Positions 60,311-64,000 of a DNA stretch of 64,000 nt are shown here, piece after piece. A model generated the notes under the pieces. It had not been told where the DNA came from. It saw only the letters and a program-made list of their open reading frames with translations, and ran no database searches. The position numbers were made by a program, and so were the translations under genes. The stretch is from a bacterium (GTDB lineage: Bacteria; Bacteroidota; Bacteroidia; Flavobacteriales_D; Crocinitomicaceae): the NCBI GenBank assembly GCA_024742305.1, contig JANSYQ010000012.1, positions 1-64,000 on the forward strand. The letters are read 5' to 3'. Numbering within the stretch: position 1 is the stretch's first letter; each line of letters begins with the position of its first letter.

Positions 60311-61270
60311 ATGAGTGATCTTCGCGTCGTATTTATGGGAACCCCTGAGTTCGCCGTTACTATTCTCGATAAATTGGTTCAAGAAAACATGGATATTGCT
60401 GGAGTGGTTACAGCTCCGGACAAACCATCGGGGCGCGGAAGAAAAATCAACCAAAGCGCTGTGAAAGAATATGCAGTAGCCAATGACTTGCACGTTCTCC
60501 AACCCACCAACTTGAAAGACCCTGAGTTTATTGATGAACTGCAGCAGCTCCAAGCCGATGTTTTTGTGGTCGTGGCATTTCGAATGCTGCCGGAAGTTGT
60601 TTGGGGAATGCCACCAAAAGGAACGATCAACCTTCACGCCTCCTTGTTACCTAATTACAGAGGTGCCGCACCTATCAACTGGGCCATAATTAATGGTGAA
60701 ACAAAAACGGGCGTAACCACTTTCTTCATTGAGAAGGAAATTGATACGGGGAAAATCATTGAACAAGCCGAGGTAACTATTGGTCCTAATGAAACCGTTG
60801 GAGAACTCTACGAGCGCTTGATGAACCTCGGAGCGGATGTGATGCACCACACACTTCTTAACTTGGATGAAGGTATGGCAAATGCACAATCACAAGGCGC
60901 ATTGATGCAAGCACACTTCCGTCCGGCTCCAAAAATCTTCAAGCAAGATTGCCAAATAGATTTCAATCAACCCGTGCAGTACGTACATAACTTCTGCCGT
61001 GGACTATCTCCGTACCCAGCTGCTTGGTGTCAACTTACGGATGAATCAAAGGAGGAAACGAAAACCTACAAAATCTTTGGAACAAAAATCTCCGAGCAAT
61101 CCGTTAGCTCTAACAATAGAATTGAACAAAGCACCGAGGGCCTTTTATTTCCATGTGAAGATTTCTATCTAATCGTAACAGAAATTCAACCCGAAGGAAA
61201 ACGACGAATGAAGTTCAATGAGTTTTTGGCGGGAAATTCTGTGGAAAACCTCACTATATCTAAGGTGTAA
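60311..61270 (+). CDS. fmt: Methionyl-tRNA formyltransferase
   Basis: RVVFMGTPEFAVTIL, INLHASLLPNYRGAAPINWAIINGETKTGVTTFFIEKEIDTG. Confidence 0.96.
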   Translation: MSDLRVVFMGTPEFAVTILDKLVQENMDIAGVVTAPDKPSGRGRKINQSAVKEYAVANDLHVLQPTNLKDPEFIDELQQLQADVFVVVAFRMLPEVVWGMPPKGTINLHASLLPNYRGAAPINWAIINGETKTGVTTFFIEKEIDTGKIIEQAEVTIGPNETVGELYERLMNLGADVMHHTLLNLDEGMANAQSQGALMQAHFRPAPKIFKQDCQIDFNQPVQYVHNFCRGLSPYPAAWCQLTDESKEETKTYKIFGTKISEQSVSSNNRIEQSTEGLLFPCEDFYLIVTEIQPEGKRRMKFNEFLAGNSVENLTISKV

Positions 61271-61398
61271 CTACTTAACCGATTCAACGACAATTTTTAG
61301 TTATTCGTCGAAAACCCCTTTATAAATGGCGTTTTCAGGGTGTTTTATTAACAAATCGACGTACTTATCCACAAAATACGCCTTTTTTGCCCGCTATT

Positions 61399-61413
61399 CC
61401 TTGCGTGGCAAGG
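61399..61413. promoter_or_regulatory. Inverted repeat CCTTG-cgtgg-CAAGG overlapping the putative -33 of the HU gene
   Basis: Perfect 5-bp arms containing the TTG of the -33 region. Confidence 0.4.
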
Positions 61414-61422
61414 ATATTAAGA

Positions 61423-61430
61423 TATATTTG
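61423..61430 (+). promoter_or_regulatory. -7 element TATATTTG for the HU gene
   Basis: Perfect TAnnTTTG with TTG ~20 bp upstream. Confidence 0.6.
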
Positions 61431-61468
61431 TCTTCAACAATTTTTTAACAAACTAAAAAACCAAAACT

Positions 61469-61741
61469 ATGAACAAAGCAGAATTGATCGATGCAATGGC
61501 TGAGTCAGCTGGATTGTCTAAAGCAGATGCTAAAAGAGCATTGGACGCATTTGTAGGAGCAACTGCAGACGCATTGAAAAAAGGAGATCGTATTTCTTTG
61601 GTAGGATTCGGATCTTTCTCAGTGTCTGAGCGTGCGGCGCGTACAGGACGTAACCCACAGACTGGTAAAGAGATTCAAATCGCTGCGAAAAACGTTGTTC
61701 GTTTCAAAGCAGGTTCAGAGCTTTCTGAGAAAGTAAACTAA
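61469..61741 (+). CDS. HU-family DNA-binding protein
   Basis: [69 protein letters not shown]. Confidence 0.97.
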   Translation: MNKAELIDAMAESAGLSKADAKRALDAFVGATADALKKGDRISLVGFGSFSVSERAARTGRNPQTGKEIQIAAKNVVRFKAGSELSEKVN

Positions 61742-61760
61742 TCTGAACTTTAAGATTATC

Positions 61761-61794
61761 GAAAGGGAGCACTTCATTGTGGCTCCCTTTTTTT
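61761..61794 (+). terminator. Rho-independent terminator
   Basis: AAAGGGAGCacttcattgtgGCTCCCTTTTTTT. Confidence 0.8.
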
Positions 61795-61821
61795 GATTCT
61801 ACCAATCCCATAAATGGTAAT

Positions 61822-61972
61822 TTATCACCACAAAGCCACAACGAACGTCAAGCTATTTAAACCTGATATGTTTGTAGACACAAGGGATTATAACTAGTCA
61901 TAACCTAGTGTCCTTATCAAATCACATTTTGGCTTACTACCCTGTAACTATTTTGTGCCTTCGTGGTGAAAA
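61822..61972. repeat. MITE-like intergenic element with ~17-bp terminal inverted repeats
   Basis: TCACCACaAAGcCACAA at the left, TTGTGcCTTcGTGGTGA at the right. Confidence 0.6.
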
Positions 61973-62007
61973 GAAAATAGCACCCATGTATAAATCAGAG
62001 ATTTCTA

Positions 62008-62697
62008 ATGACCGTTGACGAGAAAGTATTGGCCGCCTTTTACAACATCATTTCTGAAAGTAAGCAGGAAATGTATGATCGCATTGCTGCCGATAGAACG
62101 CGGCATTTGGTTGTTGTGATGGAGAACATCCGAAAGGACCACAATGCCTCTGCCGTAATGCGTACGTGTGATTGTTTCGGAATTCAAGACTTACATACCA
62201 TTGAGAAAGATGTGGAATACGTCGTTCAAAGAGAAATTGCCAAAGGCGCCAGCACTTGGATAGACTTACATTCTCACTCCACAGGTGAAAATCCGGGATT
62301 AGAATGCATCAATGGATTAAAAAAGCAAGGTTATCAAATTGTATGCACCAGCCCGCATACGGAGCAGTCTCTAGACGACATCGTCCTTGAGCAACCCACA
62401 GCCTTGGTATTTGGGACGGAGATTCACGGTATTTCAGAAGACATCCTTGCTGTTGCCGACCAAACCATTCGACTGCCTATGTACGGTTTTACAGAAAGTT
62501 TCAATGTTTCTGTTTCAGCCGCGCTATCGTTGCACACCTTACGTAACCGATTAGAAAAATCCGATATCGCTTGGAAGCTTATTCATGAGGAGCAAGTGTG
62601 CCTAAAAATTAAGTGGTGCACTAAAATCATTCGTGATGGAGAAGCCGTAGAACGAGAGATTCGCCGCCGTGTTTTAGAAAAAGAATATAATAAATAA
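62008..62697 (+). CDS. trmH: TrmH/SpoU-family RNA 2'-O-methyltransferase
   Basis: VVMENIRKDHNASAVMRTCDCFGIQDLHTIE, ALVFGTEIHGISEDILAVADQTIRLPMYGFTESFNVSVSAALSLH. Confidence 0.93.
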   Translation: MTVDEKVLAAFYNIISESKQEMYDRIAADRTRHLVVVMENIRKDHNASAVMRTCDCFGIQDLHTIEKDVEYVVQREIAKGASTWIDLHSHSTGENPGLECINGLKKQGYQIVCTSPHTEQSLDDIVLEQPTALVFGTEIHGISEDILAVADQTIRLPMYGFTESFNVSVSAALSLHTLRNRLEKSDIAWKLIHEEQVCLKIKWCTKIIRDGEAVEREIRRRVLEKEYNK

Positions 62698-62705
62698 TAT
62701 ATTTG
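62698..62705 (+). promoter_or_regulatory. -7 element TATATTTG
   Basis: TAnnTTTG match 28 nt before ATG 62734. Confidence 0.5.
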
Positions 62706-62733
62706 TACTGAACCAAAAAACATAAAACAGACT

Positions 62734-63024
62734 ATGGGAAAAGGAGATAGAAAAACGGCAAGAGGAAAAAGAATTTTAGGAACTTACGGAAACTCTAGAA
62801 GACGTAAGTCAAAATCTCCATCAGGATCCGTCTCGGCAGCTATCCCAAGTCAAACGAAGCCGGCAAAACCGAAAGCGGTGAAAAAAGCGGCAACAAAAAC
62901 AACCACCAAGAGCAAAGCGAAAGTAGCTGCGGAAGATAAAGAAGAAGCAAAAAAGGCACCTGCTAAGAAAACTACCGCAAAGAAAGCTACGACGAAAAAA
63001 ACTGACGACAAGAAAGAAGATTAA
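62734..63024 (+). CDS. 30S ribosomal protein THX with Lys/Ala-rich tail
   Basis: MGKGDRKTARGKRILGTYGNSRRRK matches THX; then ~70 aa of KPKAVKKAATKTTTKSKAKVAAEDKEEAKKAPAKKTTAKKATTKK. Confidence 0.85.
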   Translation: MGKGDRKTARGKRILGTYGNSRRRKSKSPSGSVSAAIPSQTKPAKPKAVKKAATKTTTKSKAKVAAEDKEEAKKAPAKKTTAKKATTKKTDDKKED

Positions 63025-63034
63025 TACATATAAC

Positions 63035-63061
63035 GGCTGCCTGATTGGCAGCCTTTTTTTT
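63035..63061 (+). terminator. Rho-independent terminator
   Basis: GGCTGCCtgattGGCAGCCTTTTTTTT. Confidence 0.9.
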
Positions 63062-63081
63062 AACCATAATCCACAATAAAA

Positions 63082-64000
63082 ATGAAACACAATTTTGGAG
63101 CCGGACCATGTATTTTGCCGCAAAACGTATTCAAAGAAGCTGCAGCAGGAGTCCTAGATTTCAACGGATTATCGATTTTAGAAGTTTCGCACCGTAGCGC
63201 AGACTTCGTAGCTGTAATGGAGGAAGCACAAGATCTTGTAAAAAAGGCACTCAATGTCCCTGAAGGATATTCAGTCCTGTTCTTACAAGGAGGTGCAACA
63301 CTCGGGTTTACTATTGCCGCATTGAACATGATGCGCGACACAAAAAAAGCAGGCTACATTAACACAGGTACCTGGGCGAAAGGTGCGATTGGAGAAGCAA
63401 AAGCTGTTGGAATTGATGTTGATGTATTCGCATCATCCGAGGATAAAAACTTCTCGTACATCCCGAAAGGATGGAATGCACCCGAAGACGTAGATTATAT
63501 CCACTACACTTCGAACAACACTATTTTCGGAACTCAGTTTCAAGCAATTCCTGAGGTAAATGCTCCTTTGGTTTGTGACATGTCATCAGACATCTTCTCA
63601 AAACCGGTGGATGTATCAAAATTTGATTTGATTTACGCTGGAGCGCAGAAAAACATGGGGCCGGCTGGAGCAACCTTGTACATCGTAAAAGATGAATTAT
63701 TAGGGAAATCGACTTCTTCTTTCATGCCGAAGTACTTGAACTTGAAGAATCACGCCGATAAAGGTTCTATGATGAACACACCTCCGGTATTTTCAGTTTA
63801 CGCTGCCATGCTCAACTTACGCGACTTGATGGCAACTGGAGGCGTTCAAGGCGCTGCAGATCGCAACAAAGCGAAAGCAGATGCACTTTACAACGAAATT
63901 GACGAGAACCCAATGTTCAAAGGAACAACCGCAGTTGAAGATCGCTCTTCGATGAACGTAACCTTCTTATTGAACGACGAATCGGCGAAAGAAGAGTTCG
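63082..64000 (+). CDS. serC: 3-phosphoserine/phosphohydroxythreonine transaminase, truncated by window end
   Basis: Open reading frame from ATG 63082: MKHNFGAGPCILPQNVFKEAAAGVLDFNGLSILEVSHRSADF...LFLQGGATLGFTIAALNM...IYAGAQKNMGPAGATLYIV. Confidence 0.95.
   Translation, partial: MKHNFGAGPCILPQNVFKEAAAGVLDFNGLSILEVSHRSADFVAVMEEAQDLVKKALNVPEGYSVLFLQGGATLGFTIAALNMMRDTKKAGYINTGTWAKGAIGEAKAVGIDVDVFASSEDKNFSYIPKGWNAPEDVDYIHYTSNNTIFGTQFQAIPEVNAPLVCDMSSDIFSKPVDVSKFDLIYAGAQKNMGPAGATLYIVKDELLGKSTSSFMPKYLNLKNHADKGSMMNTPPVFSVYAAMLNLRDLMATGGVQGAADRNKAKADALYNEIDENPMFKGTTAVEDRSSMNVTFLLNDESAKEEF

Noticed and set aside
1-64000. tRNA or rRNA genes
   Set aside because: No recognisable tRNA cloverleaf or rRNA sequence noticed in the intergenic gaps; not exhaustively testable by eye.

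Overview
This 64 kb window is gene-dense, AT-leaning chromosomal DNA from a Bacteroidota bacterium, most likely Flavobacteriales-like. The assignment rests on TAnnTTTG -7 promoter elements, a near-absence of Shine-Dalgarno motifs, and typical families (DUF1573, DUF2911, DUF4293, DUF2490, CCC-motif membrane proteins, YfhO). Most of it is housekeeping: clpB, clpC, gyrA, rpsA, carB, murQ, recR, smpB, mscL, recQ, ilvE, fmt, an HU gene, ribosomal protein THX, a TrmH-type methyltransferase, and a 3'-truncated serC. No tRNA, rRNA, CRISPR array, prophage or IS transposase was recognised. The observations most worth a second look are: (i) an ECF-sigma operon whose sigma gene has no ATG/GTG/TTG start covering its conserved N-terminus, followed by a protein that appears to fuse a cytoplasmic anti-sigma-like region, one inner-membrane TM helix and an outer-membrane beta-barrel; (ii) a 45-aa single-TM microprotein joined by ATGA overlaps between a PIG-L/LmbE deacetylase and a Na+/solute symporter, with alkB coupled downstream; (iii) a structured ~190-nt rpsA leader with mutually exclusive pairings; (iv) two promoters that place the TAnnTTTG element 5 nt before the start codon (recR and a membrane protein), predicting leaderless mRNAs; (v) a ribosomal THX protein with a histone-H1-like tail; (vi) a PQQ-propeller lipoprotein fused to a SPOR domain; (vii) two MITE-like intergenic elements and a family of GC-rich intergenic hairpins. 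All functional calls come from reading protein motifs; no searches were run.
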